Source: Vallitalea sp. (GTDB taxonomy: Bacteria > Bacillota > Clostridia > Lachnospirales > Vallitaleaceae). Taken from it: a stretch of DNA of 64,000 nucleotides. Under the pieces are notes generated by a model. That model saw nothing but the letters and a program-made list of their open reading frames with translations. It was not told the origin of the DNA and did no database searches. The position numbers were made by a program, and so were the translations under genes. Of this stretch, positions 8,390-18,448 are shown one piece after another (positions within the stretch are counted from its first letter, which is position 1; every line of letters starts with the position of its first letter). The DNA lies in contig JAOARM010000025.1 in the NCBI GenBank assembly GCA_025210515.1, positions 62,001 to 126,000 of the forward strand, given 5' to 3'.

Positions 8390-10747
8390 TCAATGTTCAT
8401 CCCAGAATTTGCTAATAGCATGCTGAAACTGCTCATTATTATTAATATATTTTATATGGCTCCACTCACTTGGAAAAATGCTCTTATATGAGTAACTACC
8501 AAATCTTTCATCTATTATAACAACTACTCCAACATCTTCGTTAGTTCTTATAACTCTTCCAGCTGCTTGCATTACCTTATTAAAACCTGGAAACATATAC
8601 GCATATTCATATCCTTTATTATAATTTTTATCAAAGTGCTTCTTTATTAAATCTCTTTCATAACATATAGATGGTAATCCAACTCCAACTATAATAGCAC
8701 CACTAAGTCTCTCTCCTGTTAAATCAATTCCTTCTGAAAACATTCCTCCAAGAACCGCAAAAGCAACAAATGAATTTCGTCTATCTTTTTCAAACTGTTG
8801 TAAAAAATCTTCTTTATCTATTTCACTTAATCCTCTTTCTTGAACAATAGCTTTAATATCATTATGATCTATTTTTTCATTAAACAAATTATATACATCA
8901 TTCATATATTTATAAGATGGGAAAAAAGCGATATAATTTCCCTTCTTCTTTTTAGCGGTATAATATATTGTATTAACTACTTCACTATATGTTTTTTCTC
9001 TTAATCTATATTTTGTTGATATACTATTTCTAGCTAATAAACATAAATTATCTTGTAAAAAGGGTGACGTAAGTGTTAATCCATAACTACTTTCAGTTCC
9101 TCCAAGCACTTTCACAAAATAATTCATTGGAGTTAATGTTGCAGAAAATAGTATAGATGATTTTGAATTTGCCATATAATCTCTTAGGTTAGATGAAGGA
9201 TCTAAACAAAATATTTTCATTTTAATATCATCGTCTATTTTCTCATAATATGTTATATACTTATCATCATACAGCTCGGTTTTTCTAATAAAATCATAGC
9301 TATCAAAATAGAATTCTAATAGCTCATCCATGTGCTCCCACTCTATATTTTTAGCAAATATCTTTTCTGTTCTATAAATAACACTTCTTAGAACATCTAC
9401 AAAATCTTCTGGGTAATATACAGTGGTTATAAAATCCCCTTGAGACTCACATTGATGACGAATATCAATCATAAACCTATTTAGCTGATTAAGGTATTTG
9501 TGAAGTTTAATATCAATATTTTTCACTTTTCTTTTTAGCTGTAAAATATTTTTCTTGTATATACTAGCTGAATACATCTCTCTAGCTCTATCAATTAGAT
9601 TATGTGCTTCATCTACTAAAAATATATAATCACCATTACCCTCAACAAAAAAACGCTTTAAAACAGCACTAGGGTCAAATGCATAATTGTAATCACATAT
9701 TATACAATCACAAAAAAGTGTAAGGTCTAATGTTAATTCATAGGGGCATACTTGATACTTATTAGCATATTCAAGAATAATATCTCTATTATAGTTATCT
9801 GTAATATCTATTAACTCATTTAAAGCATCATTTATCCTGTCATAATGTCCCTTTGCATATATGCAATGTTCACCATCACATTTCTTAACTTCATTAAGGC
9901 ATAATTTATCTTTAGCAGTTATAATTACTCTCTTAAATATAAGTTGATTAGATTCTAATATATTAAGAGCTTTTTCTGCTACATCTCTACCGATTGTTTT
10001 TGCCGTAAGATAAAATATTTTTGATTGTTTTTTGCTTAGTGATTTAATAGCAGGAAATAATGTACCCATTGTTTTACCAATACCTGTAGGAGCTCTTGCA
10101 AATAACTTCTCATTGTCTAATATAACTTTATAAACACTTGTCATAAATTTTCTCTGTCCATCTCGAAAGTTATTAAATGGGAACTCTATCTTATCTATGC
10201 TAATATCTCTTTTAGATTTATAACTCACTATCTTTTTAGCCCATACTATATATGAATTTATTATATCATAATAAAATTTTTCTAATTGCTCATAAGTAAA
10301 TACTTTCGTAAATGTCTTAATCTGATAGTTACCAAGCTCTACATAAGTTAATTGAACTACAGCTTCTTGCAAATTATGTTGTTTGCTATACATATAAGCA
10401 TACATTTTTCCTTGTGCCCAGTGGAGATGATTATAATCTTCTTCTACTACATCTATTGACCCTACAGATTTTATCTCATCTATAATAGTAATTTCATCTA
10501 TAATAATACCATCTATACGTCCATTAATACACATTGTTATATCTTCAATTTCTATAGTATCTTTTACTGTTACTTCTGAACTATAATTACTATACTCTTT
10601 TGCATACCTTTTCTGAACTTTTTGGTGTGCTTTAATTCCATCTACTGCTCTACTTGTACTAAGAAACACAGATTTTATATCTCCTGCTCTTAACACAAAT
10701 TCAATTAACTCTCTGACAGATATACTTATCTCATTAGCTAGTATCAT
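8390..10747 (-). CDS. XPD/DinG-family ATP-dependent DNA helicase with N-terminal PD-(D/E)XK-like domain
   Basis: This 785-residue superfamily 2 helicase acts in DNA repair or resolution of unusual DNA structures. Walker A is RAPTGIGKT (near residue 220), and Walker B is the DEAH box VDEAHNLID. Between them lie spaced cysteines (CLNEVKKCDGEHC, then CPYELTL, CDC and CDY) that probably hold a 4Fe-4S cluster, as in XPD. Late motifs include SATLTPM and QAAGRVIRTNED. The first ~170 residues carry GRIDGIIIDE followed by IDEIKS, resembling the Asp and Glu-x-Lys of a RecB/Cas4-type nuclease, not the DnaQ exonuclease fused to Bacillus DinG. ATG start at 10745-10747. Confidence 0.9.
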   Translation of the reverse strand: MILANEISISVRELIEFVLRAGDIKSVFLSTSRAVDGIKAHQKVQKRYAKEYSNYSSEVTVKDTIEIEDITMCINGRIDGIIIDEITIIDEIKSVGSIDVVEEDYNHLHWAQGKMYAYMYSKQHNLQEAVVQLTYVELGNYQIKTFTKVFTYEQLEKFYYDIINSYIVWAKKIVSYKSKRDISIDKIEFPFNNFRDGQRKFMTSVYKVILDNEKLFARAPTGIGKTMGTLFPAIKSLSKKQSKIFYLTAKTIGRDVAEKALNILESNQLIFKRVIITAKDKLCLNEVKKCDGEHCIYAKGHYDRINDALNELIDITDNYNRDIILEYANKYQVCPYELTLDLTLFCDCIICDYNYAFDPSAVLKRFFVEGNGDYIFLVDEAHNLIDRAREMYSASIYKKNILQLKRKVKNIDIKLHKYLNQLNRFMIDIRHQCESQGDFITTVYYPEDFVDVLRSVIYRTEKIFAKNIEWEHMDELLEFYFDSYDFIRKTELYDDKYITYYEKIDDDIKMKIFCLDPSSNLRDYMANSKSSILFSATLTPMNYFVKVLGGTESSYGLTLTSPFLQDNLCLLARNSISTKYRLREKTYSEVVNTIYYTAKKKKGNYIAFFPSYKYMNDVYNLFNEKIDHNDIKAIVQERGLSEIDKEDFLQQFEKDRRNSFVAFAVLGGMFSEGIDLTGERLSGAIIVGVGLPSICYERDLIKKHFDKNYNKGYEYAYMFPGFNKVMQAAGRVIRTNEDVGVVVIIDERFGSYSYKSIFPSEWSHIKYINNNEQFQHAISKFWDEH

Positions 10748-10920
10748 ATATTTACCTCATTATCTATATACTAATAACTTATATAAAAATAGTGTATCTC
10801 TATTATAGCAAAGTTTTTTTCTATATTGTATAATTATATTAATATTTATATTATAGGTTATTAACCTTTAATTAGGAGTACCTGTTAAAAATACAATTAT
10901 TATTATACAAGGAGTTTATT

Positions 10921-11361
10921 ATGAAAATATTAGTAGATGGAGATGCCTGTCCAGTAAAAGATATTATTATTAGGGTTGCAAAAGAATATAGCATTGATGT
11001 AGATATATTGATTGATTCATCTCATATCTATAATAATGACTATTGCAATATTATAATCATCGGTAAAGGTAAAGATGCGGTTGACTTTGCATTAATTAAT
11101 AGAGCTAATAAAGGCGATGTTATTATAACTGGTGACTATGGTGTAGCTACTATGGCTCTTAGTAAAGGATCATATGCTATTCATCAAAACGGATTTATCT
11201 ACTCTAATAACAATATGGATAGGCTTCTTATGGAAAGACATCTTTCCAGTCAAGCAAGACGTGCAAATAAACGATATTCAAAAATCAAAAAGAGAACTAT
11301 AGAGCAGGATATGAAATTTGAAGAGAATTTCAGAAATCTTATAATAAAGGCTACTATGTAG
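10921..11361 (+). CDS. YaiI/YqxD family protein (DUF188)
   Basis: The protein is 146 residues. The opening VDGDACPVK and the later ITGDYGVA are the conserved acidic motifs of the DUF188/YaiI family, related to PIN/NYN-type nuclease folds. The activity of the family is not established. The start ATG follows AAGGAG with good spacing. It is a single gene, divergent from the helicase at 8390-10747 and convergent with ftsH. The C-terminal third is strongly basic, with a RRANKRYSKIKKR cluster that could bind nucleic acid. Confidence 0.9.
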   Translation: MKILVDGDACPVKDIIIRVAKEYSIDVDILIDSSHIYNNDYCNIIIIGKGKDAVDFALINRANKGDVIITGDYGVATMALSKGSYAIHQNGFIYSNNNMDRLLMERHLSSQARRANKRYSKIKKRTIEQDMKFEENFRNLIIKATM

Positions 11362-11502
11362 TATCTTTCATATAATTTCATTTTATAAAATAATAAATTT
11401 CCACTTTCAATAAAAGGGTAATATTCTACTAGTCTAGTGGAAATCTTAGTATACTTTGTGTATATGTTTATATCACATGAGGATTCCTTATAGAGTATAA
11501 CA

Positions 11503-11525
11503 AAGGATGGCATTTAGCCATCCTT
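11503..11525 (-). terminator. Hairpin terminator after ftsH
   Basis: A perfect 9-bp stem (AAGGATGGC/GCCATCCTT) with a five-base loop lies just downstream of the ftsH stop. The T-run on the minus strand is short (TTTGTTAT). It could also stop the convergent gene at 10921-11361. Confidence 0.65.
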
Positions 11526-11532
11526 ATATTAA

Positions 11533-13377
11533 TTATTCTTCACTTTTTTCTTCTTCATTATCTTGAGGCTCTTCGTCTCCAAATAATTTATCAAATTCTT
11601 TACCACTTATTTTTTCTTTTTCTATTAATAACTTAGCAGTCTTATGAAGAACTTCCATGTTATCTTCAAGAATCTTAATAGCATTATCAAAACCAGTATT
11701 AACAATACGATTAATTTCACTATCAATTAGTCCTGCCACATTTTCTCCATAGTTTCTAGTATGACCCCAATCACGTCCAATGAATACTTCATCATTGTCA
11801 TTTCCAAATTGGATTGGACCTAGAACATCACTCATACCATATCTAACAACCATATTCCTAGCTATACTAGTTGCTCTTTCTATATCATTAGATGCTCCTG
11901 TTGTAATATCATCAAGTATAATTTTTTCTGCTGCTCTACCACCTAGCAATGATACAATTTCTTGTTCCATCTTTCCTTTAGTTAAGTACATAGTATCTTT
12001 CTGTGGTAATGGCATTGTATATCCACCAGCAAAGCCTGTTGGAATAATAGAAATACTATGAACTGAATCAAGCTCAGATAATTCATGATGAATAATAGCA
12101 TGACCTGCTTCGTGATAAGCGGTAATTTTCTTTTCTTTATCTGAAATAACTCTACTTTTCTTTTCAGTTCCAATTCCTATTTTAATAAATGCTCTTTCTA
12201 TGTCTTGTTGCTCAATTACTTTTTTATTTTCTCTAGCTGCATATATGGAAGCTTCATTTAATAAATTCTCAAGGTCAGCACCTGTAAAACCAGCAGTTGT
12301 TCTTGCTACAACTTCTAAGTTAACATTATCTGATAAAGGTTTACCTTTTGCATGTACTTTAAGAATTTCTTCTCTACCTTTTACATCTGGTCTTCCTACT
12401 ACAACTTTTCTATCAAATCTACCTGGACGAAGTAATGCTGGATCTAATATATCAGCTCTATTTGTTGCAGCCACAACAATAACTCCTTCATTAATTCCAA
12501 ATCCATCCATTTCAACAAGCAATTGGTTAAGAGTTTGCTCTCTTTCGTCGTGTCCTCCACCAAGTCCTGCTCCTCTCTTTCTACCAACCGCATCAATTTC
12601 ATCGATAAATACGATACATGGAGCATTTTTCTTAGCTTGGTCAAACAAATCTCTTACTCTTGACGCACCAACACCTACAAACATCTCCACAAAGTCAGAT
12701 CCAGAAATACTGAAGAAAGGTACTCCAGCTTCACCAGCAACTGCTTTTGCTAGTAATGTTTTACCTGTTCCAGGAGGGCCCACTAATAAAACACCTTTTG
12801 GTATTCTAGCTCCAAGTTCAACAAACTTCCTAGGGCTTTTAAGGAATTCTACTACTTCCTCTAATTCTTCTTTTTCTTCTTCAAGTCCCGCTACATTTTT
12901 AAATGTTACTTTCTTCTTCTGATCTACTACCATTTTTGCTTTACTTTTACCAAAAGACATTACACGGCTTCCACCGCCACCGCCTTGTGCTTGGTTCATA
13001 ATAAATACTAATAAAAATACTACTGCAATTAAGACAATAATAGATGGAAGTATTTGAACAAACCAACTAGGTCTTACAACATCCTTCACATATACTTTCT
13101 TATTAAATTGCTTAATATTTTCTTCAAACACAGTTGTATTAGTTACAGGGAATTTTTTGTATTCTGCATTATCAAAATATACTGTAACTATTCCAGTAGG
13201 AACTTCTGCATTTTGTTTAACTTCAATCCTAACTACCTTATCCATTTGTTGTACAAGATCCCCATAACCAAAGTCATCTTTCATACTATCAAAATTCTGA
13301 CTCGTTATAAATACTACGATAAGTAACACTAAAAGTAAAAGCGCATAAAAACTAAATCCTTTAATATTTTTTTTCAT
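11533..13377 (-). CDS. ftsH: ATP-dependent zinc metalloprotease FtsH
   Basis: This 614-residue membrane-anchored AAA+ protease degrades misassembled membrane proteins and short-lived regulators. Membrane helices lie at about residues 8-27 and 108-126, enclosing an extracytoplasmic domain. A Gly-rich linker leads to the AAA module: Walker A GPPGTGKT, Walker B FIDEID, and the second region of homology (LLRPGRFDR). The zinc motif is HEAGH ([13 protein letters not shown]). The acidic tail is typical. AAAGGAGG precedes the ATG. It is the last gene of the conserved tilS-hpt-ftsH order seen in Firmicutes, 61 bp after hpt. Confidence 0.99.
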   Translation of the reverse strand: MKKNIKGFSFYALLLLVLLIVVFITSQNFDSMKDDFGYGDLVQQMDKVVRIEVKQNAEVPTGIVTVYFDNAEYKKFPVTNTTVFEENIKQFNKKVYVKDVVRPSWFVQILPSIIVLIAVVFLLVFIMNQAQGGGGGSRVMSFGKSKAKMVVDQKKKVTFKNVAGLEEEKEELEEVVEFLKSPRKFVELGARIPKGVLLVGPPGTGKTLLAKAVAGEAGVPFFSISGSDFVEMFVGVGASRVRDLFDQAKKNAPCIVFIDEIDAVGRKRGAGLGGGHDEREQTLNQLLVEMDGFGINEGVIVVAATNRADILDPALLRPGRFDRKVVVGRPDVKGREEILKVHAKGKPLSDNVNLEVVARTTAGFTGADLENLLNEASIYAARENKKVIEQQDIERAFIKIGIGTEKKSRVISDKEKKITAYHEAGHAIIHHELSELDSVHSISIIPTGFAGGYTMPLPQKDTMYLTKGKMEQEIVSLLGGRAAEKIILDDITTGASNDIERATSIARNMVVRYGMSDVLGPIQFGNDNDEVFIGRDWGHTRNYGENVAGLIDSEINRIVNTGFDNAIKILEDNMEVLHKTAKLLIEKEKISGKEFDKLFGDEEPQDNEEEKSEE

Positions 13378-13438
13378 GTGCTTGCCTCCTTTCCATTTTC
13401 ACAAAGTTTTTCTTATAACATTTTTAATATAATAAGTA

Positions 13439-13963
13439 TTATCCTTCCATAATTCCAATATAAGGTAAGTTACGATATTTTTGCATATAATCTAGACCAT
13501 AACCTAGAACAAATTCGTCAGGAATTTCAAATCCTACATAATCAACATCTACATCAATTATTCTTCTTTCTGGTTTATCTAGTAAAGTACATATTTTTAT
13601 GCTATTAGGATTTCTGTCCTTTAATATTTGAACTAGATAGCTAAGTGTTCTACCAGAATCAACTATATCTTCAACAATTATTACATCTTTTCCTTCAATT
13701 GATTCATCAAGATCTTTTACAATCTTAACAATTCCGCTACTTGATGTTTCATTACCGTAACTAGAGACAGCCATAAAGTCCATACTTAATGGAATATCTT
13801 TTATAGTCTTTGATAAATCAGCCATAAACATTACTCCGCCTTTAAGAACACAAATAAAATGAATTTCATCTTTATCTTTGTAATCTCTTGATATAGCTTC
13901 TCCTAATTCTTCAATTCTAGCATATAATTTTTCTGTGGAAATTAAAGTTCTTATATTATGCAT
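13439..13963 (-). CDS. hpt: Hypoxanthine-guanine phosphoribosyltransferase
   Basis: This 174-residue cytoplasmic purine-salvage enzyme joins hypoxanthine or guanine to PRPP. The PRPP-binding loop IIVEDIVDSGRTL is intact, FICVLKGGVMF forms the pyrophosphate loop, and the length is normal. It starts 15 bp after the tilS stop, and its AGAGGAGG ribosome binding site directly follows that stop, so expression is coupled to tilS. The PRPP it uses is made by prs at 32878-33843. In B. subtilis, HprT also binds TilS and FtsH partners; the neighbour order here is the same. Confidence 0.97.
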   Translation of the reverse strand: MHNIRTLISTEKLYARIEELGEAISRDYKDKDEIHFICVLKGGVMFMADLSKTIKDIPLSMDFMAVSSYGNETSSSGIVKIVKDLDESIEGKDVIIVEDIVDSGRTLSYLVQILKDRNPNSIKICTLLDKPERRIIDVDVDYVGFEIPDEFVLGYGLDYMQKYRNLPYIGIMEG

Positions 13964-13978
13964 TTTTGTTATCCTCCT

Positions 13979-15361
13979 CTAAAAAAATGTTACTTTTAAT
14001 ATTTTTTCTGTAGCTTCTGTAATTTTATATTGCTCGCTAATTCTATAACCAATTATCCATATAATATTTTCTTCATCAGCTAATAATGGTATAGAATCTC
14101 TTTTTTCTTTTGGAATTTTAGCATCAATAAAATATTTTTTTATTTTTTTGGCTCCATTTATTCCTTTTATAGCTATTTGGTCGCCTTCTTTTCTAGTTCT
14201 AACTTTCAAATTATATTTTATTTTATCATAATCAAGCCATTTCGTATATAAATTTTCTGGAATAATATTTTTTTGATCATTTTGAAGTAATTCACATTTT
14301 ATAGTTCTATCCAATTCTTCTATATACACATTAGAAGGGATAGTTAAGTTATATTCAAAACCACTTATCTTATCTTCTCCCAAAACACTTATAATGATAC
14401 TATCATAAGATTTTCTAGCTATAATACCTCTAGGTAAGTTAATTTTTTTACTCACTTCTTTATCTGACAATTGAATAATAAAATCAATATGCTTAGATTC
14501 AATGTTTTTTAGAGAACCTATTTGACTAAGTATATGCCTAATTAATCTTCTTTTTATTACAATGTCCAATAAATTAAATTTATATAAATTAATTATATAA
14601 TTATTGTCTTCTATCTCTACAAGTTCATCTGCTTTTTCTAAAACTATTTTATTTATATAATCATCTTCATTTCTAACTAGATTAGCCATATTAACTACAC
14701 TAGCTATAAAATTAGGATTAAAATTTTCCTCAATATATGGAATAATAGTATGTCTTATTTTGTTTCTTGTATATATTTCTAATTCATTTGTATAGTCTTC
14801 TTTATAATGAATTTTATTATCTACGCAATAATCTTCTATTTCTTTTCTCGAGCATTCTATTAATGGACGGATAATATTATCTCTAACAGGTCTTATACCT
14901 GCAATGCCCTTAATCCCAGTTCCTCTTAATGCATTCATTATAATCGTTTCAGCTTGATCATTCATATGATGTGCTATTGCAATCTTACTGCTGACTAACT
15001 CTTTACTTACATCTTCAAAAACTTGATATCGTATTTTTCTTCCCATTTCTTCTTCTGATAACTTATTTTTTTTAGCTAATTTCTTAACATTAAAATAATA
15101 CACATGATATTTAATGCCTAATCCTTTACATAAATCTTCTGCGAATTTTGCATCCTCATCTGCATCTTTTCCTCTTATCCCATGATGAACGTGAACTGCA
15201 TGAATCTCAATATTTAATTGGTCTCTAATATTATTTAATATGTGCAAAAGACAAACAGAATCTGCTCCTCCAGATAAACCAACAATTAGGTTATCTCCTT
15301 CACTAATCATATTAAACTTATTAATAGTATTTAACACCTTATTAATCATACTTATATACAT
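13979..15361 (-). CDS. tilS: tRNA(Ile)-lysidine synthetase TilS
   Basis: This 460-residue enzyme attaches lysine to C34 of tRNA-Ile(CAU) so that it reads AUA codons, which are very common in this genome. The PP-loop SGGADS (VGLSGGADSVCLL) lies near residue 30. The HHGIRG(K)DADEDA and HHMNDQAET motifs follow, and a C-terminal TilS substrate-binding domain occupies the last ~80 residues. Start: either the ATG at 15361 or the fifth codon ATG at 15349. AAGGAT precedes the latter by about 12 bases. A nine-codon upstream frame overlaps this start (see findings). Confidence 0.96.
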   Translation of the reverse strand: MYISMINKVLNTINKFNMISEGDNLIVGLSGGADSVCLLHILNNIRDQLNIEIHAVHVHHGIRGKDADEDAKFAEDLCKGLGIKYHVYYFNVKKLAKKNKLSEEEMGRKIRYQVFEDVSKELVSSKIAIAHHMNDQAETIIMNALRGTGIKGIAGIRPVRDNIIRPLIECSRKEIEDYCVDNKIHYKEDYTNELEIYTRNKIRHTIIPYIEENFNPNFIASVVNMANLVRNEDDYINKIVLEKADELVEIEDNNYIINLYKFNLLDIVIKRRLIRHILSQIGSLKNIESKHIDFIIQLSDKEVSKKINLPRGIIARKSYDSIIISVLGEDKISGFEYNLTIPSNVYIEELDRTIKCELLQNDQKNIIPENLYTKWLDYDKIKYNLKVRTRKEGDQIAIKGINGAKKIKKYFIDAKIPKEKRDSIPLLADEENIIWIIGYRISEQYKITEATEKILKVTFF

Positions 15362-15605
15362 CCTTAGCCATTAACTAATAACTCCTTTTAATATACTAGA
15401 CTTATAGTAATAAATCAATAGTGAAGTAAAATTCTTTATCTATATGAATAATAATTAACAGTTTGTACATAAAATCATTTATTAGTCCTCATATATCCCT
15501 CTATATATGTATTAATAGAGTTCTTTATAAAATATAATAAAATAGCGGGAAAATAAGAATTAGTAACTCTCCTCCCACTAATTTAAAATTATTTTATACA
15601 TCTAA

Positions 15606-17981
15606 TTAATAAGCCGCTTCCCATATTCTTATAGCCAATACTGTCATATCATCTTTAACAGTACCTCCTGCTTTTTGAGTTGCTGTTTCTAGAATATAAT
15701 CTGCAATATCTTGTGGATTTCTGCTATCTATTTTTCGTAATGCTTTTTCTACCCATTTTTCTTTTTCTATTTCTTCTTCTTCACTATCTAGTATTCCATC
15801 TGTTACCATAATTACTATGTCACCATCTTTTAATGTTTTTGTTGTAGACTCGCTCTCAATATCATTTAACATGCCAAGAGGTAGCGAAGTTGATTTTACT
15901 GCTTCAATTTTGTTACCTCGTTTTATAAAAGATGATGCAGCTCCTATTTTTACAAACTCACATATACCTGTATATCTATCTACTAGACTCATATCCAGTG
16001 TTGAGAAGGTCTGATCACTTGATTTTAATACAAGTATTGAATTAACCATTTTGATTGCTGTATCTCCATCAAATCCTGCTTCTAATAATTGTTCTAATAA
16101 TTCTATAGCTACTTTACTTTCTTTGAATGCTTTTAGCCCCGTACCCATTCCATCAGAAAGTGCAACTATATCTTGTCCTTTAGGCAGATTTAAAAATGAG
16201 TAGCTATCTCCTGATACATCATCATATCCTTTATTTGCTCTTGCAACACCTTTGGCTATTCTATATACTTCACTTTCAATAAATCTTATTTCACAATACT
16301 TATTGCCTGATATATATTTACAACCATCTTCTAATCTCATTTTTTTGTTTGTAGCTTTGCTAATTATTGGTAGAATATCTCTAATACACCTTGCCTTATC
16401 ACCGCAATATTTTAATTTCATACTTACTTCTATTCTACCACTAGATGATTTGTAAACTACTAAGTTTTTAACTAATATATTTTGTTTTATTAATTCTTCT
16501 CCTATTTTTTTCTCAAGCTCAGTATTAAATTCAATATTTTTATATAGATTTTTTGATATTTTATCTATTATTCCAGAAACTGAATAAAACTGCTGAGATA
16601 TTAATTCTCTATTTTCAGCTACTTTATTTTCCCATGTTAAATTCATTTTGTATAACTCAAATAATCTATTAGTTGTTGTTATAAATTCTTTTGATTTAAT
16701 ACATTTATTAATAAAAACCTCTGGTATATCTTCTTTGGTTATTTCATTCTTGTTCTCTACAGCGGAAAAAATACTAAAAACAGTTCTATAGGTGTCATAG
16801 AATTCTTTTTGCCAACACATTTGACACATACTACAATCTGTACATACTTTCTGTGCCACATCATCTAATAGTTTATTTACTTCCTGGGTTGATAAACCTA
16901 CTCTTTTTTCAGAAATATTTTCAAAAGTTTTTGCTATACTTTGAAATGAGTCTGAGAAATTATTTAGTTTTTCACTGATTATCCCTTGCACTTTATCAAT
17001 ATATTTATCTTCTTCTATTGATTCTTTTTTTATTGTTACAAGTTCTTCTTTTTCATTTGGCAATAATGCAAATATGCCAACACTAACTATAAGGGATTTC
17101 ACAATCTGAAAGTCTAAGTTAAGCGGTGAGAAGAAATACCATAATCCTACGGTTCCCAAAGAGAACCCTACTATACTTCCTACTTTTCCAAGCTCTCTAA
17201 ATAATCCTGATAAAATGCCTATCATACCAAATATGCCAATTATATCTGATTCATAACTCCCCATAAGAACTAGAACTATACCAGATATAACACCTACAAC
17301 TGCACCTGTTCCTATTCCGTGTCTATATCCTAATATAAGCACAACAGAAAATATCCATATTTCAATAAATCCAAGTCCAAGTACAGTAACTCCAGCTATA
17401 CCAGCTACAGCTGTGCCCATTATAATTGCTTCACTAATTAAAATTTCATTGGTAACTTTCTTTTGTTCATCTTTCTCTAACAAATATTTTAAACCACGAC
17501 TATATATAAGTACTAGCGAAAATATTGCAATACTTTCTAATAGACCTATATATATATTATTTATCATGTTTCTTTGTATTGTTGCGGCAATCAGCGTAAC
17601 ACTTAACGAGCTAAATGCTGCTATTACTGACTCATGTATAGCCTGTACTTTTTTTCCTTTTATTTCTATGATTGAATTAACTGAGACAATAATAATCATA
17701 ATTAGAACATATTTTAATGCGTCAATTAATGGCATTACTGTTATAAGACCTGTAACTACGGATAAAAATATCCATACTCTACTTTTTTTATCTTGATATA
17801 CTGCTGCAAAATATGCAATTGCCATTGGATTTAGATTAGTAAATATAACTGCCCTACCAAACATAATCCCTACTACATATATAAATATTAGTTTTAATAT
17901 GCTAGTTGCTTGATCTTTTATTACTTCTTTTTTTTCTATTAGATTATGATATGTACTTATGCTTACATTAGCTTTTTCCAT
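15606..17981 (-). CDS. spoIIE: Stage II sporulation protein E (SpoIIE), PP2C-type phosphatase
   Basis: This 791-residue protein dephosphorylates SpoIIAA-P in the forespore, which activates sigma-F. The first ~300 residues form about ten membrane helices. A cytoplasmic middle region with a CTDCSMCQMCW cysteine group follows. The C-terminal PP2C domain has the metal-binding ALSDGMGTG and ends with KDDMTVLAIRI. Length and architecture match SpoIIE of B. subtilis. GGGGAGG precedes the ATG. The promoter at 18026-18058 has the long spacer expected for Spo0A activation. The 244 bp after it, up to tilS, shows no clear terminator. Confidence 0.98.
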   Translation of the reverse strand: MEKANVSISTYHNLIEKKEVIKDQATSILKLIFIYVVGIMFGRAVIFTNLNPMAIAYFAAVYQDKKSRVWIFLSVVTGLITVMPLIDALKYVLIMIIIVSVNSIIEIKGKKVQAIHESVIAAFSSLSVTLIAATIQRNMINNIYIGLLESIAIFSLVLIYSRGLKYLLEKDEQKKVTNEILISEAIIMGTAVAGIAGVTVLGLGFIEIWIFSVVLILGYRHGIGTGAVVGVISGIVLVLMGSYESDIIGIFGMIGILSGLFRELGKVGSIVGFSLGTVGLWYFFSPLNLDFQIVKSLIVSVGIFALLPNEKEELVTIKKESIEEDKYIDKVQGIISEKLNNFSDSFQSIAKTFENISEKRVGLSTQEVNKLLDDVAQKVCTDCSMCQMCWQKEFYDTYRTVFSIFSAVENKNEITKEDIPEVFINKCIKSKEFITTTNRLFELYKMNLTWENKVAENRELISQQFYSVSGIIDKISKNLYKNIEFNTELEKKIGEELIKQNILVKNLVVYKSSSGRIEVSMKLKYCGDKARCIRDILPIISKATNKKMRLEDGCKYISGNKYCEIRFIESEVYRIAKGVARANKGYDDVSGDSYSFLNLPKGQDIVALSDGMGTGLKAFKESKVAIELLEQLLEAGFDGDTAIKMVNSILVLKSSDQTFSTLDMSLVDRYTGICEFVKIGAASSFIKRGNKIEAVKSTSLPLGMLNDIESESTTKTLKDGDIVIMVTDGILDSEEEEIEKEKWVEKALRKIDSRNPQDIADYILETATQKAGGTVKDDMTVLAIRIWEAAY

Positions 17982-18025
17982 TTATCGTGTCCTCCCCTTA
18001 TCAAAAATTCTTTTGGTGAGAACTA

Positions 18026-18058
18026 ATTATAGTGGATAAAGATAAAATTGTTTGTCAT
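18026..18058 (-). promoter_or_regulatory. spoIIE promoter with 21-bp spacer and Spo0A-like boxes
   Basis: On the minus strand, ATGACA (18053-18058) and TATAAT (18026-18031) are separated by 21 bp. This is too long for ordinary sigma-A promoters but is the arrangement known for Spo0A-activated spoIIE and spoIIG promoters. A TTTGTCATAA sequence resembling the 0A box (TTTGTCRAA) overlaps the -35 on the plus strand at 18051-18060. A second, TTTGTCTAAA, lies upstream on the minus strand near 18083-18092. Confidence 0.65.
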
Positions 18059-18136
18059 AACTTGTACCAAATATAAAAAAGTTTTAGACAAATTTTCTCA
18101 TGAATAGGTTCATTATCGAATAGAGGTTGTTAACTA

Positions 18137-18433
18137 TTATTCTTCTTCATTTACGAATATTATATCACCTGGTTTAACTAGTCCAAATTTATCTCTAGCT
18201 AGCTCTTCTATATATTTATCTGATTTTAGATATTCTCTTTGTTTAAGTAATTCTATATATTTTAATTCCTCTGACTCTATATATTTTTCTAACTTAACTT
18301 CTACTTCTTCTAACTCTTTATTTTTAACGTATAATGATGATATTCTAATGCTAATAACAACAGTTAATAAAATAAGTACCAATGTAGAAAATAAGATAGC
18401 TTTTGTTTTTTTTGCACTTCTTCTTTTTCTCAT
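18137..18433 (-). CDS. divIC: Septum formation initiator family protein (DivIC/FtsB-like)
   Basis: This 98-residue bitopic protein belongs to the divisome core that activates septal wall synthesis. A basic cytoplasmic start is followed by one membrane helix at about residues 12-30, then a coiled-coil segment (about 31-65) and the conserved YIEELARDKFGLVKPGD. That tail identifies the FtsB/DivIC family. Its position between yabQ and spoIIE is the same as in B. subtilis. It starts 15 bp after the yabQ stop, with GGGAGTG upstream. Confidence 0.93.
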   Translation of the reverse strand: MRKRRSAKKTKAILFSTLVLILLTVVISIRISSLYVKNKELEEVEVKLEKYIESEELKYIELLKQREYLKSDKYIEELARDKFGLVKPGDIIFVNEEE

Positions 18434-18448
18434 AGTACACTCCCATTC

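Noticed and set aside
11250-11513. Minus-strand 87-codon frame opposite the YaiI-family gene
   Set aside because: Antisense to a conserved gene and crossing its end; no protein-like motifs.
12200-12922. 240-codon frame antisense to ftsH
   Set aside because: Shadow of the conserved AAA domain; Ser/Pro-rich composition and no ribosome binding site.
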